From contig NKYR01000002.1 of assembly GCA_003184365.1 (NCBI GenBank), positions 124,976 to 188,975 of the forward strand: a stretch of DNA of 64,000 nucleotides. The letters run 5' to 3'. This document shows positions 1 to 12,300 of this stretch, in pieces. Numbering within the stretch: position 1 is the first letter of the stretch; each line of letters opens with the position of its first letter. The stretch comes from Evernia prunastri (Eukaryota > Ascomycota > Lecanoromycetes > Lecanorales > Parmeliaceae). The notes under the pieces were generated by a model. It was not told the origin of the DNA. It saw nothing but the letters and a program-made list of their open reading frames with translations, and ran no database searches. A program made the position numbers and the translations under genes.

Positions 1-1943
1 TTGTGGCACACTTCCTCCTACCAAGAAGACTTCTCGACATCATGACTCGGATTTAGATGTTCTATCGGACACTTCGCAGAAGTGGAGTACGTGCCTACTA
101 TTCCATAATGTGCCCTATGCTTCTGCTGTGCTGGTTCACAAGCAACAAATCAGACCCCAAGCTTTTAACTCGCGCACCATTCATTCCACATACATTCTCA
201 TCCATGGACTCTGTGGGGACAGAAGTAAAACATGAGATTGCAGACAGCGACGTCAGATAGCCTCGAGACCTCTTGCCTACGGCTTTAACCACAACGCGAA
301 TACTGCTCTCTAGATACAATACAGGACTAGCTACTTCAAAACATCTCAAATAAGAAACATGGTGTTCTCATGCAGACAGCCTGCTTTTCGATCCTGATCG
401 TCTGCGGCGCAGTACCAGGACTATCACCTTGTGAGGTAGTAAGTTTGTTTCGATTGCACGCAGTCTTGGGGGCATCGTCATGGGAAGTGCACTGCTGCGC
501 TCGAGCGACCTATATTCTAATGCAGGCATAGACTGTAGAGTGATGATATCCTCCACTCGAGGCATCGTATCTTTTGCTGATTTTCATCAAGTTGATGCCA
601 ATGGCTTTTGGGCCAAAATCGTCCACAATAGGATCTCTGCGATCGGTCAGCCTCCCAACAGTATCGGGGGCGGATTCTCCTGTCTTGCAAAGAAGAATGC
701 TTCATTCTTGACTGCGGATAATTGCAAGCGGCCTTTCAAGAACCCGAGAACCAGGACCTGAAAAACGGTACAAAAAGGACAAACCATACTTGCCGGCGCG
801 TAGGAAGGACTTGTTGTCACTGCAGTGCCCATGAAGCTCCTCTACAGTCTTGTAAACATTGAATCTGGCGCGATGAACCCTACAATACTTTGGGCCGATG
901 GGTCTGTGCCCAGTCTGTGTCGAGCTTAACCCAGCCATAATTCTTACATAAATCTCTATCACGAATCCGACTTGATTAAATTTGTTTGGGGTGTCTTCAC
1001 ATAGCATCCGGGGGTGTAGAGGCGGATTCTGCTTCATCTGATGATGGATTAGGACGGTTACCATAGATGTTCTGGACAATTCAGGCCCCTACCCCGAAAA
1101 AGGTAGAAATCGTCACCAACCTTTCCTAAACAGCTTCTTCATATTATCTGCAATGGACCGAAATTTACCGCCAATCCATAAAATGTCCTATGTTTTGAAA
1201 GGAGGAAACGGGCTGATTTAGGAAGATTAACCGTCAATATTTGAACGGTTCAGGCCCATGACCCGAAAAAGGTAGGAATCTTCACCGAGCTTTCCTAAAC
1301 AGCCTCCTGGTTTAATCTGCAATGGACCGATTTTTAGCACCAATTCTCACAATTTAGTGTTTTTTGATCAGAGGGGTCGGGTTGGTTCAGCAGTTTTGAC
1401 AGCGAATGTTCTGAACAATTCACGCCTATAGCCGGAAGAAGATTGAAATCGTCACCGATCTGTCCCAACAGCTTTCTTTGATCTTCATCGGATCGAACTC
1501 TTCGCGCCTTGTATTCTGATAATGTAGTACTAATTGATAGGTGGAGTCGGGTTGTCAACTGCCCAATCACTATGGCTCGCTACGGCTTGCAATTTTGCTT
1601 GCTTACCTTGATTATGGGCGCGGCAAGCTGGGAATGACCAACCAGATCAACTACATACCATTTTCACGATATGCCTATCGGCCTCTATGATAAAGCGATT
1701 GTCCTTCGACCATTCACTCATCATATGGCTATCGATCATGCCGGCAAGCTAGAAGTCCAGATATCTTGTATATGTACGGCGTCGTGAAAGGCTAGACAAT
1801 GAAGCCGCGGTAGACAGACACATCAGATGGGTTCAGCTATTGGTTTAACAAGTATGTGTCAAGACCCTAGAAGGCCGAATGAATTGCTCGTTAAAGTAAA
1901 ACGCAACGAGTAAGCAATTCTTTGTGTTCGTCAATTGGGCACG
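1..1943. other. Region without a recognised gene
   Basis: I see no coding region with a recognisable domain here. Open frames are short and overlap on both strands. The only structure is a set of three imperfect direct repeats (listed separately). A low-complexity-free reverse frame around 360-1080 stays open in pieces but resembles no family I know. Confidence 0.4.
1070..1580. repeat. Three imperfect tandem repeats of about 170 bp
   Basis: Each unit starts near a TTCAGGCCC-like box, followed by CCGAAAAAGGTAG, a TCACC box, TTTCCTAAACAGC and (copies 1 and 2) ATCTGCAATGGACCG. The CCGAAAAAGGTAG anchors lie near 1095, 1264 and 1434, a spacing of 169-170 bp. Copies 1 and 2 are close; copy 3 is more diverged (CCGGAAGAAGATTG). 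No further copy is visible one period up- or downstream. The period is not obviously coding. It could be an old minisatellite or a degraded duplicated exon. Confidence 0.6.
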
Positions 1944-2891
1944 CTAAATGCCAAGTTGGGCGTTAGTCAGATGGTGACCGCCACCACTGCAGACATAGCC
2001 TCCCTCTTCCTTGATCCATTCATACCCATTGTCACAACTACCGAGTTCTTTGACTTTTGCCATCACTTTCTGGACCTCTTCTTGCTGCTTGCGCTTCTCC
2101 TCGGCCGCTTGTCTGGCCGCTTCTTCTACTTCTTTCTTCTTGCGCTCCTCTTCCTTAAGCTCTTCCTCCGCTTGTAGATTGTCTGCTTCTTCCTGCTTGC
2201 GCTTCTCCTCGGCCGCTTGTCTGGCCGCTTCTTCTTCTTTTTCCTTTTTGCGCTCCTCTTCCTTACGCTCTTCTTCGGCTTGTAGATTGTCTGCTTCTTC
2301 CTGCTTGCGCTTCTCCTCGGCCGCTTGTCTGGCCGCTTCCTCCTCTTCTCCCTTTTTGCGCTCCTCTTCCTTATGCTCTTCCTTGGCTTGTAGCATGTCT
2401 GCTTCTTCCTGCTTACGCTGAGCCTCAGTAGCCAGCCGGGCAGCTTCCTCTTGTTGGTGGTCCTCCTCCATGCGCTCTTTCTCGGCTTGTAGCATGTCTG
2501 CTTCCTCCTGTCCCTTCTTTTCCTCCTGTAGCTTGCGTTGCTCGGCTTCCTGCACATTGGTCTCAGCGACGCTGGCGTTGGTGGAAATCTCTGGCGAAAC
2601 CTGAGCCTCTGGGTTGCTTTTGCACTTCTCATTAGACGCGGGTTGATCGTAGATGACGATCATTGCGTCTGCTGGTGTGCGGACTGCGGCGACCATGGAT
2701 AGCTCGATGCCGCCGAAGCCCGTGGCGGGGGTTCCGAGCGGCACTCGGCTTTCTGCGTTGAGCTGATACTCGCCAACGTCTCTAGGCGCACGTTGGTCGT
2801 AGACGGCGACCATTCCATCCGCTGGTGTGCGGACTGCGGCGGTCATGGGTAGGTCGAAGCTGCCGAAGAACTTGGAGGGGTTTCTCAACAT
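1944..2891 (-). CDS. Coiled-coil repeat protein with duplicated N-terminal module
   Basis: Single-exon frame of 315 residues, taking the ATG at 2891 (MLRNPSKFFG). The upstream extension of the frame has only a TTG start. Residues about 10-85 contain two copies of a module that reads AAVRTPAD.M...YDQ. From about residue 115 to 285 the protein is a highly charged Glu/Lys/Ala coiled coil built of 36-residue units. The C-terminus carries the pattern C..GY.WI...GGYVCSGG.H, a short Cys/Gly/His module that I associate with uncharacterised fungal proteins. There is no signal peptide or membrane segment. The function is unknown; such coiled coils usually act as assembly or scaffold parts. The repeat tract should be prone to copy-number change. 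Being a gene is likely from the length, the clean frame and the ordered architecture. Confidence 0.65.
   Translation of the reverse strand: MLRNPSKFFGSFDLPMTAAVRTPADGMVAVYDQRAPRDVGEYQLNAESRVPLGTPATGFGGIELSMVAAVRTPADAMIVIYDQPASNEKCKSNPEAQVSPEISTNASVAETNVQEAEQRKLQEEKKGQEEADMLQAEKERMEEDHQQEEAARLATEAQRKQEEADMLQAKEEHKEEERKKGEEEEAARQAAEEKRKQEEADNLQAEEERKEEERKKEKEEEAARQAAEEKRKQEEADNLQAEEELKEEERKKKEVEEAARQAAEEKRKQQEEVQKVMAKVKELGSCDNGYEWIKEEGGYVCSGGGHHLTNAQLGI
2070..2425 (-). repeat. 108-bp in-frame tandem repeats (36-residue coiled-coil unit)
   Basis: Within the coiled-coil gene, units beginning KRKQEEAD(N/M)LQA and ending AARQAAEE recur every 36 residues, at least three full copies plus a diverged N-terminal one. 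The DNA copies are nearly identical over stretches such as CTCCTCGGCCGCTTGTCTGG, so the expansion looks recent. Confidence 0.75.
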
Positions 2892-3061
2892 GATGAGACT
2901 GGGTGTATGAAATGACACAAACAAATTAGGTCGAGACTGAAGATTATCCAGAGATATGAAGGTGGAGCAAGCTTCCTTTCAGAGACGCTGGAGCTTGATG
3001 GAAATGAGGATCTGCCTATTGTTTAAAGTGTTGGGTACCACATAACACAACCTTTTCCACC

Positions 3062-3121
3062 CTAGCACCATTTTTCAGAGGCGGGTGACTGGTAGATGAT
3101 GATCGCCGAGATTCCGTCCAG
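3062..3121 (-). pseudogene. Relic third copy of the duplicated N-terminal module
   Basis: On the reverse strand this stretch translates to about 19 residues (LDGISAIIIYQSPASEKWC, then a stop). It lines up with the second module of the neighbouring coiled-coil protein (ADAMIVIYDQPASNEK). It lies about 170 bp upstream of that gene's start and has no start of its own. It is best read as a leftover of tandem duplication. Confidence 0.4.
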
Positions 3122-6100
3122 TAGGTATCCCTAAAAGTCCCCTAAAGGAAGAAGAGTTAGCTAAACGCGTGTGGTCTTAATATCCGTCTGATATCAATCG
3201 GCCAATGGTGGGACGTGTTTCCGTTCCAATCGATGAACACAATAGCCTCATTAGCCTAGTAACCAATGAAGCAAAATGAGGCGTCATATCAGTCACCTGA
3301 ATATGAAGTCCGTAAGCGCCAGATATGGAAGAACATGCAAGCCACTATCCATGAGCAAGCTGAAGTCCTGACTTGAGCCGATTATTGACAGTATGCAAGT
3401 CTGACACGTCCAGCTCCGAAGTGAACATATTTCTGTGTCTGACATGCAGCAATAATTGTTCAGCGGTTGCTCTTAGCTATGCAAACAGAAAAACGTATCG
3501 CAATCGAGATTCACCCACCTACAGTCTTCAAGTCTCCTCATACTGGAACGTGGCTTAGTAAGAATCAGCCTTGACAGTACTGGGGACTGCTTCGTAGTTG
3601 AGAAAAATATCCAATACTACACGTATAGTCGTACAATATTTGTTTGTGCTGTCGTTACTGCTCCCCGAGTCATGTATCGTAACACGACCTTGTATGCCAT
3701 CAACATTTGGTGATTACATCGACCACAGCCCGCTACCATGCACCTGGCCAAAAATGGACCTATTGCCCGGACGACTGCGGAGGAAGTATAGCTCCGAGAA
3801 CCAATTCCAGGTGCTCTACTCATGATGGAAATCAAAAAAAATGATTTGTCAATAATCAACAAACCAAGAAGTGGCATAAGCTGATTCAAGCATATGCATG
3901 CAGACTGCTTTGTTGGCACTAATAACGGAAGGTCTTACCTACACTCTGTCGCCCCTAAGTATAAGCTGAGAATGGAAAGGCTCTCTTTTGAAGACCGTCC
4001 GCCTAGCTACTTCTTTCTTTGCGGGGTCTCTCAGCGCACGTGACTTGTATCCGTCCACTACGGCGCAGATGATGTTTCTGGCCTAGCGAAAACGACACTA
4101 TACTCAATCGTGTACTACCGCTGATGTTTGTGATTATGGATTGATGCAGCGACACAGCGGCGCCGGAAGGTTCCAAGTCGGAGGGTGGCCTATGGATAAG
4201 ATAGAAAGGGGCAAGACTACTTTACTAGTAATATGCTGTGCATGCAAATGAGGTTGGGGGACGATCCTTGAAAGCGGAGTAGGAAATGCGGGGGTCTCTA
4301 AATCCGATAAATCCGGCGCATCACGGATTTTTTCTGTAGGACAGACAGATTTACTCCACGATGATCTTGAGATAATTCCCACAGCTCAGAAAGAAGATCA
4401 GCGACAGTAGTAACTATTCTTGGTCGTGATAAATGCTTTGAGCCCCGGACTGAGCTGGGTTGAGCGCAAGTTCCCAAATACTTCTAAGCGTACGGAGTCC
4501 AGAACTTTTTGTGCCGACTTTCATATTGTGGCTTCTTTGGTTGATCTGAATGAGTGTCTCTACCGCATCCACCATGTCTTTTGAGCTGAGGATCATTCCT
4601 ACGCCTTGACAGCTTGAATCTCCCGCTCCAAGAAAATGCTCGAATTCCGCCATTCAACAATCTCTTCACTCCTCTGCAACCATGGCGAAATTGTACCAAG
4701 CCACAGATCTTCTCCTTGTTCCACCCGTAAGCATGGAATCTTATTATGCCTCATCTGTGACCATCCTGTCGGTCCTCTGCTGTTCCTCCGCCAACAGTCT
4801 TATCGAACATGTAGACCACTTTTCTCCTTTCCAACCATGCGATGGTTTGTATAGTGATCAGCAGTCTTTAAGACATTCTTCCCAATATCTTCTCCCGCAG
4901 TCAGCAACTCACCATTACTGCGGTCTTCAATCCTGCCACTGTTAGAGATTGATCTTTCCGCCTCGTTGCGCGCCCAGTCTCTGATGACGAAAAAGGTTCG
5001 AGATTTGATCTTCTTGTCATGTTCCGGCTCACCTCGTTCTCCCGAAGCCTTGAACTCCGATGCACCTGATGAAAGAGACGGACACTCCATAGCGTGGTAT
5101 GGGAGATCAACTCAAGCAGCATCCAGCTTCAAGAAGTCAAATCCATCACCCACTCCTTGTGCCGCCTCCATGAACAATTCCCACACAGCTGGTTCATGAT
5201 GAACAGTCCCGTCTTGATGTTCTGATCAAGTGTCGTATGGAAAGAAAGCTCTTACATGCATGAGCTCACGGTGCCTAAGTTCAGGTTTGGCATATGGATG
5301 CAAACACAGAACGCGACAACTCGGACTGGACATCGCGGCTCCCCCAGGCAATAGTAGGGCGCCGACAATAGTCAGAAACGGACGGTAGACATGCGTCAGG
5401 GAATGCAACAGGTCCGTGCCGCTAGCCCAACCTGTGACCGTGGAATCAGCTTGTCGAGATCATACTAGATATATATCAAAATGCAAGTGCCCTACTGATC
5501 AGTAAACCCAAGACTCCTTCTGTCTCGACCCGAGTGCCCCAATGCAGCTCGCCCCAGCCATGCCGCATTTCAGTGCGGCATTCCATACTTTCCCTTCCGG
5601 CCTGGCAGAGTTATGGAAACAAATGCTCGGTCGGAAGATAAGATACTGGAGTCATGCCATGCTGCACAGCAGTGGAGCTCTAATGTCAACGATGATACTG
5701 GGCTTACGTTTGGCAGGGAAAAGAAACGAGCGGAGGAGAGGAGGCGAGCGATTAATTATAGGCGAAAGATAGATGCTCATTGCGGCCTATCTTGACTTTC
5801 GTGTGACATGACAGCATGCGGAACAACGGCCAAGGCTGCGTGTATGGGACTGATGACTCAGAGGGTGCTTGGTGTGAATTATATATCTGACGTGTACCGT
5901 CAAATCTGCATCGCCTTACCAGCCTGAATCAACTCGTTTACCCAACATTCGAGAGGGTTCATTGCGCAGTCATTTGGCCCCCTTACCTTCTTAGTGCGAG
6001 CTGGTGATCGACGACGATGCTCGTATACGAATATGCTATGCCACGAACTCACGGGCTCAATTATTGTTATTTCACCGGTTATAGCATCTAGCGTAACGCT

Positions 6101-6379
6101 CCCAGCGGTTCCTAGACAGGGACAGGTTTCGCAGCGGATTACGACTACACGACATGTCTTCCTTGACGGTACTACTTTTGAATGGATGACGACGTATTAG
6201 ACGGCCCCTGACAAGGCCGAATAGTCCCTAGAGTAGGCTAATGGCATGCCACAGGAGGCCGCTACAATTCTGCCGTGGGTCCGTTATACTTGAACGGAAC
6301 AAAGACGCCTTAGAGAACGAGCATCTGTCAAGATCCTCAAGACAGAAGTTCCCAAGGTGTTTCCGCAGTCGGTGGCCTA
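3122..6379. other. 3.2-kb region without a recognised gene
   Basis: Short overlapping frames only. A reverse-strand stretch around 4800-5200 stays open for about 100 codons (contains RDWARNEAERS) but matches no family I recognise and has in-frame stops on either side. I see no rRNA, tRNA or transposon signature. Confidence 0.35.
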
Positions 6380-7101
6380 CATGTTATTCTATGCCCCGAC
6401 GTATTCAATAACCCGATAGTGGGAGCCATCCCAACAATCCCGCAGACTATTGGTACATCGCTAGATACCCTCACTTCGACAGGCGCGATCTTGCTTCATG
6501 AAGTCACTCACTGCATCCTGAGTACCAGTGACATCCAGCACAAAATCAACGGCGTTATCTTAATGGCAAAGATCTCCAGTAATGCACAGAAGAACGAGCA
6601 TATACTACGCTATGGTATTACGCGCTACCCAGAACGCTGGGTTTGTCGGCCTCGCTCAGACCCTCGACAATTGGGGACCCAGAGCACCCAGGGCCACCCC
6701 TGCCTCTAGAAACAAGCGAGGTACCCTGCCTTTTGACGCTCTTGGACCCCGAGCTATCGTAGAAGATAGCGCTGGTCGTGCGGTCCCATTGCATTGATCT
6801 CCGGAGCTTGAAGTGTGATGAGACTGTGTGGTGATGACTCTGGCCGAGACTGTCACGCCAAGATGTGGTGCGGTAAGCGTCGGCACCTCTACCAGCGGCG
6901 GTATATCTGCTGGCCCTGCGTTCACCGTCAATGGCTTAAACAATGTTGTCTCATCGGCTGGGGGCTTCACCGATTAGTGCTGGGGTTATATATTCTGACT
7001 TCAACAGCATCGGCTCAACAACAGGGAACTCTGCGGTTAGTGCATCAACCAGTGCTGGGGCTATGAAGCCAACTGCACTAAGCTTGGACTTCTATTCTTA
7101 G
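6380..7101 (+). pseudogene. Secreted metallopeptidase relic (M35/lysine-specific-like zincin)
   Basis: The frame at 6380-6610 reads LHVILCPDVFNN...STGAILLHEVTHCI...NAQKNEH. The HEVTH at 6497-6511 is an HExxH zinc-binding motif in the setting (ILLHE(L/V)TH) seen in fungal M35-like and lysine-specific metalloendopeptidase domains. The continuation (YYA, ATQNAGFVGLAQTLDNWG) lies in another frame at about 6605-6680. A Ser/Ala-rich tail like those of GPI-anchored secreted proteins follows in pieces up to the stop at 7101, broken by stops. No start or signal peptide could be joined to it. I read it as a dead gene. The family call is an inference from the HExxH context only. Confidence 0.4.
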
Positions 7102-7352
7102 CGTGCGATAACAGTGTTGCCTAACACAGTCGAGAGCGGGGCGGATTTGTAAGAATGGGCGGGTTTCGGACGAACTCTTAAATCCGCTTTTTATCCCCTC
7201 GCCGACTCACTAGTACCATGTATTGAAGTACATGTATCTTTTCTTTTCTTGTGTCTTCAATCCTGCTCTGAATAAGAAGAATACGTTCTTCTCTCATACC
7301 CAGCTTCATTATCGCTGCTTTTCCTACACCATCATCATTAAACACATCGACG

Positions 7353-8392
7353 ATGACCCAGACCAACCACATTGAAAAGGTTGCCATTGTTGGCGTAAGT
7401 CAGTCCCGTTCGCATTCCTCAATCCATGTCATGACATTCACCAGGCTAGCGGTCGTGTCGGCGGCTACTTTGCCGAGGAGTTACTCAAGACTGGCAAACA
7501 TACAGTCACAGCTATAACGCACAAAGGCAGCAAAGGCACCCTTCCCAAAGGTTTGGCCACAGTTCAGGTCGACTACGACGACGATGACGGACAGTCTCTG
7601 GAATCGGCCCTCAAAGGTCAACAATTTCTTATAATCACCCTCTCCGTTCGTGCGCCTCCTCGTCTCCACAGCGAAATCGTAAAAGCCGCAGCCAAGGCGG
7701 GCGTTCCGTACATCATGCCCAATGTCTACGGTCCAGATATCGAGGACAAAGCTTTGACCCAGTCAGACCTGTACGGCAAGTCGTCCCTTGAAAAGTGTGC
7801 CGAGATTGAAAGTCTCGGCTCCTCGTACATTGCCATGGTCTGCGGTTTCTGGTACGAATGGAGCCTGGCGCTGGGTGAGCAGTGGTTTGGATTCGACATT
7901 AAGAACAAAAAGGTCACCTTCTTCGACGACGGTAAGACCTGTATCAACGTCAGTACCTGGGCAATGTGTGGACGCGCCCTGGCTGCCCTCTTGAGCTTAC
8001 CAGAGAGCGGCGCCTCACCGGCCCTGTCGCAATGGAAAAACAAGCCGTTCTATTTCGCCAGCTTCAGGGTCTGCCAGCGGGACATGCTGGACAGTATTCA
8101 ACGAGTGACTGGCACGACGGATACAGATTGGGAGATTACGCACGAGCCGACTGACAAGCGGTATAAGGATGGGCTCGAGGAGATGCAGAGGGGTATCATG
8201 ACGGGCTTCGCCAAGGCCATGTATTCCCGCATTTTCTTTCCCAGTGGAGATGGCGAACACAGCGGGGATGGTGATTTTGAATCGCGCAGGGAGTTGACTA
8301 ATGGTTTGCTTGGTTTGCCAAAGGAGGATCTGGATGAGGCGACGAAGAGGGCAGTAGATATGGTTGAAAGCGGCTGGAACCCTTTTGCATAG
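7353..8392 (+). CDS. NmrA-like / isoflavone-reductase-like NAD(P)-binding protein
   Basis: Two exons, 7353-7394 and 7445-8392 (50-bp intron, GTAAGT..CAG), giving 329 residues. The intron splits the Rossmann loop: exon 1 ends VAIVG and exon 2 begins ASGRVGGY, together a GxxGxxG-type dinucleotide-binding motif at about residues 14-21. The rest follows the atypical short-chain dehydrogenase pattern (VQVDYDD.., LIITLSV, VPYIMPNVYG). Members of this family bind NAD(P) and act as reductases in secondary metabolism or as redox sensors that lack catalysis. The usual catalytic YxxxK is not evident. The gene stands alone, with no cluster partner next to it. Confident about the family, not about the substrate. 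Confidence 0.85.
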
Positions 8393-9390
8393 TGATGTGG
8401 TCTCTTGGGAGTGACGAACGTTGCATACTTGTGTGGATCTAGGGCTGTCAGCAACAAATACCTGAGCTTATCGCTTTAGCAGGAATAATTCCATGATCAG
8501 AGCCCTACTGGAACCCTTTTCCCTCAAACCTCGTCATAATGCACTGAGAACAGAAAGATCCATGAGTATACACAATCAGTACACATCCTCTCATAACTCG
8601 CTGCGATTGGGGCAGCTTTGTTTCCATGGGCAGGAATCCTCTTGATCAAAAAATGTCAAAGCGATATAAGAGATCATCGGGGCCCAACCCCTTTTCGAGC
8701 TCTCGAGAGCGACAATGATTCGATCCTTCTCTCTCCCAGAGCAACAGAAAGCTGCTTGTCATTACCTGTAATCACAAGAAGCATCTTATTCTCGCTGGCA
8801 GACACTCTCAACCAGTGCGCTGTTGTTTCGTTATTGGAGCGTAAAGAGCGATTTTCGACGTACGTATTGATGCTTTTCCTTCTCATGAAGCGGATCAGCC
8901 AGAAGATCCAACAGATAGATTGAGAATAAGAAAGGAGCGTGTCGGCAACCTCTCACTATTGCGCCTCAGGAAGCCTACATAGCCGTCAAAGCTGGGGCCA
9001 TATAGAACCGGTGATCAGGCTTGCTGGTGCTGATTCTCATAGTAATACAGGGAGCGAAGTATACTTTTCTGTCCAGTCACCTTATACCAGGAAGCAGAAC
9101 GATGGAACCAGCCAGTGTGTCCGTCATAGTAGGACTCTTCTCAAAAGGAGCATGAAAAGGGCTGAGGTCTTGTCTAGTCTACCGCGAACGCTTCGTTACT
9201 TCCCTAACTCTGCTCAAGGCCGTTTCTAGCTAGTGCATGTGTCCAACCTTTCACCAAGAGTTCCACACTATTCGCATCTAGCCTGCTCCCCAGCCAAGAT
9301 CACCATATGCCCATCTAGCGGGTCGATGTATCCAATTTCCCGGACTTTCTGCCTTTCATTTGCCCCCAATCAACGCAGATTTTGCACGCA
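8393..9390. other. 1-kb intergenic region
   Basis: Lies between the NmrA-like gene and the 3' end of the STAND gene on the opposite strand. Only short frames are present; nothing is recognised. Confidence 0.4.
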
Positions 9391-12300
9391 TCATACTGTT
9401 TGATCAATGATGTCTTGATCTGATTCGTGATCCGACTTCGGTGTGGATGGTAGCGAGTGGTAAATGCTGTCATCGTCTTCGACTTCATCCTCGGAATCCG
9501 CCTCGTGAGCATCGAATACTTTTTTAAATGCGGTTAGGGCCTCAGAACAATCTATACGCCGCACTCCCTCATGGGAAATGCCAAATTCACTAGCAAAGGC
9601 TCCTAGAAATTTGTTCGATCGTAGCATGGATAAATCGTAGGTCTCATAGGGGGACCCGTCGTAAAAGCTAACAGCAACGTCCGAGACGTAAGACTCTGAG
9701 CGAGTCTCTCTAGCGACGAGGATCTTCTTGATTTCCTCGAAGCCAGGCATTCCGTCCACAAAGTTTTCTAGGACCTCAGACGCCGATGCCTGAATCATAA
9801 GGTAGATTTCGAACTCCGTAGGCTTGCTAAAAGATATCGACTTTTCAGGCTTAAGGACTTGATATAATTTTGTAAAAAGACGGGGATAGACATGATCATA
9901 CACACTCCCATACACGTTTCCTCTCCAGACCTTCACTGTTTCATGAACGTCAATGTTTTTCGCAAGTAAGGCCATGATGACTTTCATCCATGCTCTTTCC
10001 AAGGGTAGCTTGAGACGAAGACCTCGGCCACCAGTGTTGAACTCCCACATCTGCCCCAACATGTACCGCCAGATTGTGCTTCCAAAAGCCACGAAATTAG
10101 GATCTGCGCCATTATCCAGAAGGAAGCAAACAATGTCAATGCTCCTCTCCTCATGCTCCGAGGCTTCGTGGTATCTGAGCACAACACAGCAGAGTAGATA
10201 GCTTGGCGTTTGCGCATGGAAAGGGCTTAAACCAGAACGGATCTTCTGCTGCAGGAATGAAGAAAGTCCATAAGTTGCTGTGAGACCGAGGAACTCGACT
10301 GGACGGAAAGGTGCAATTGCCGAGTATTCCTGCTCCAAATCCACTCTATCTCTTGGTTCACGGTGCGTTATATTGCCAGATTCGTCTGCAACCACAGACG
10401 ACTCATTGTGCCATCGCGCGCACCAGTGAAGAGGTGGAGTTCGATTGTCGTATCGCTTATATAGATCCGTGATTATCTTGTCAATTTGATCTATTTGGGC
10501 TATGCAAGCCCTACCCCTGCGCGCCTCAAGCTCAGCAGCCGCCTGCATCACATAGCGCACATAAGCACCAATGAAAGATGAACTCTTATGCCAATCCTCG
10601 TGTATTTCCGTCTCCTCCTCAGAGTATAACACTAAACCCTTTTCAGACATTGTGAATAGAATCAACGTCCCAAGTTCTGCTTTGACATAAGATGAATAAG
10701 GGTCAAAGTTATCCGTGGTGTATTCTTGCAAGTACTGTCTTGCTTGCTCATTCTCAAGGAAAAAGTCGGATGTAGTTCGATGGAGAAATTGGACGTTGTG
10801 TCCAAATTGGAGGCCGTGTCCAGTATCGTAATCCAGGGCATCTTTGGGTATCCGAGAGGGACCTCGAAGCCAACTGGGCAAAATCTCATCCGGTTCGGTG
10901 CACCGAATCTCAAGAAACCCAGCACAAATAGCATTCAGTCTTCTACAACATAACAGTCATGTCGCAGTGATGTTTGACATCTTGACTTGACACTGCAGAA
11001 CAAAGCCGTAGAAGGTCATCTGTTCTGTCGTACAATGCAAGCGCTAGCCTCAGCACTGAGGGTTGCCGCTCAGGATCTTTCCTTCCGATGAGTACTAGCC
11101 GAAGGTATTGGACTGCCTCTTTACGATCGGCTATATTGATCTTGTTCAGCATATGGTTGTAGAGGTCTTCCATTTCGCTCGGTAATAGCTCTAACCTCGC
11201 TTTGAGTTTTTCCAAACTGTCCCCATTTCGAGCGCCTTCAATCTGGTCATCAACGGCTAGTCTGACCCATAGAAAGACCCCTTCGGCCTTCTCAACAATC
11301 ACCTCAGCGACCTTGTGCAACCACGAAGGATTCTTTTCTCGCAAGAGTTCATCCAAGCGATTGGTAGCGTATACTTGAATGTCTTGCTTCGTCAGATCTT
11401 GTAGCTTCAAATTGGGCACAGAATCGAACGAGTCCCTGAAAGCTCGATAAGGGCGACTTGATACACAGACTTTGACCTTGGGATCTTGAGTCATAGTTTT
11501 CACTATGCTCACGAGTCTGTCATAATTTCCCACAAATTCGTCCAATCCGTCGATGCACGGCAAGGTATCAGTCGACTGCAGAATATTTGCTCCAACACCG
11601 ATATGAGTCGAGGTTCCGTCCAAACAGGCAGCCTGAAACCAACATTACCGGACATGGCCGACATCGGGAAAAATCCTGGGTCCACCAAAGGGATTAGATC
11701 AGGGTACTCTTGCACGATCTGGTAGAGTAAGGAGCGCAACAAGCCCAGAGAACTCTTCTGCATTTCGCTACCAGGGTTCCAGAAGAAGAAAGACGGAGTA
11801 ACGACCTTTTCATTTCCCGACCAGACTTGCAAAGTCTCCATTGTCTGGGGGTGTTCGCTGATATAACTCATCAAAGTCGACTTCCCAGACCCTGCTTTAC
11901 CACTTATCCAGTAGACACCGTTACCACGATGGAGCCAATCGGCGAAGTCGTGTTGAAATACCCACTTGAACGTGGTTTCGTGGGCTTTGTCGATGGTTTC
12001 GCGCCGGGCGTAGCTTTCAGGGAAGTATAAGCTCTCAAGGAACCGATTTTGATAGTCTGTTGCAGCATTTTCCTTCTTGTAATGCATGAATTGACTACTG
12101 ATATGCTCCTTCGTGGAAGCACTCTGCTCGCGTATGAATTCTGCCAACACGCGGGAATCGTTTTGCCCTGCAGCCAGTCCAGCAACCAAGTTTTGGACCT
12201 CACTCTCAATTTTGCGAAAGCCATCGCTTTGGCGAACAGATGCGAGGTTGACTTGCTGCCTAAAGTATTACTCAGTATGGAGATTCCTAATTGAGTCCTT

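Noticed and set aside
2011..2632. Ser/Leu-rich forward frame and Lys/Arg-rich second reverse frame over the coiled-coil gene
   Set aside because: Shadow frames created by the repetitive Glu/Lys codons; no coherent ends or domains.
11500..11720. An intron to reconcile the two frames of the STAND gene
   Set aside because: GT..AG pairs that span the gap remove the conserved WTEPRLISVLEQ segment, or join in the wrong phase, so a frameshift is simpler.
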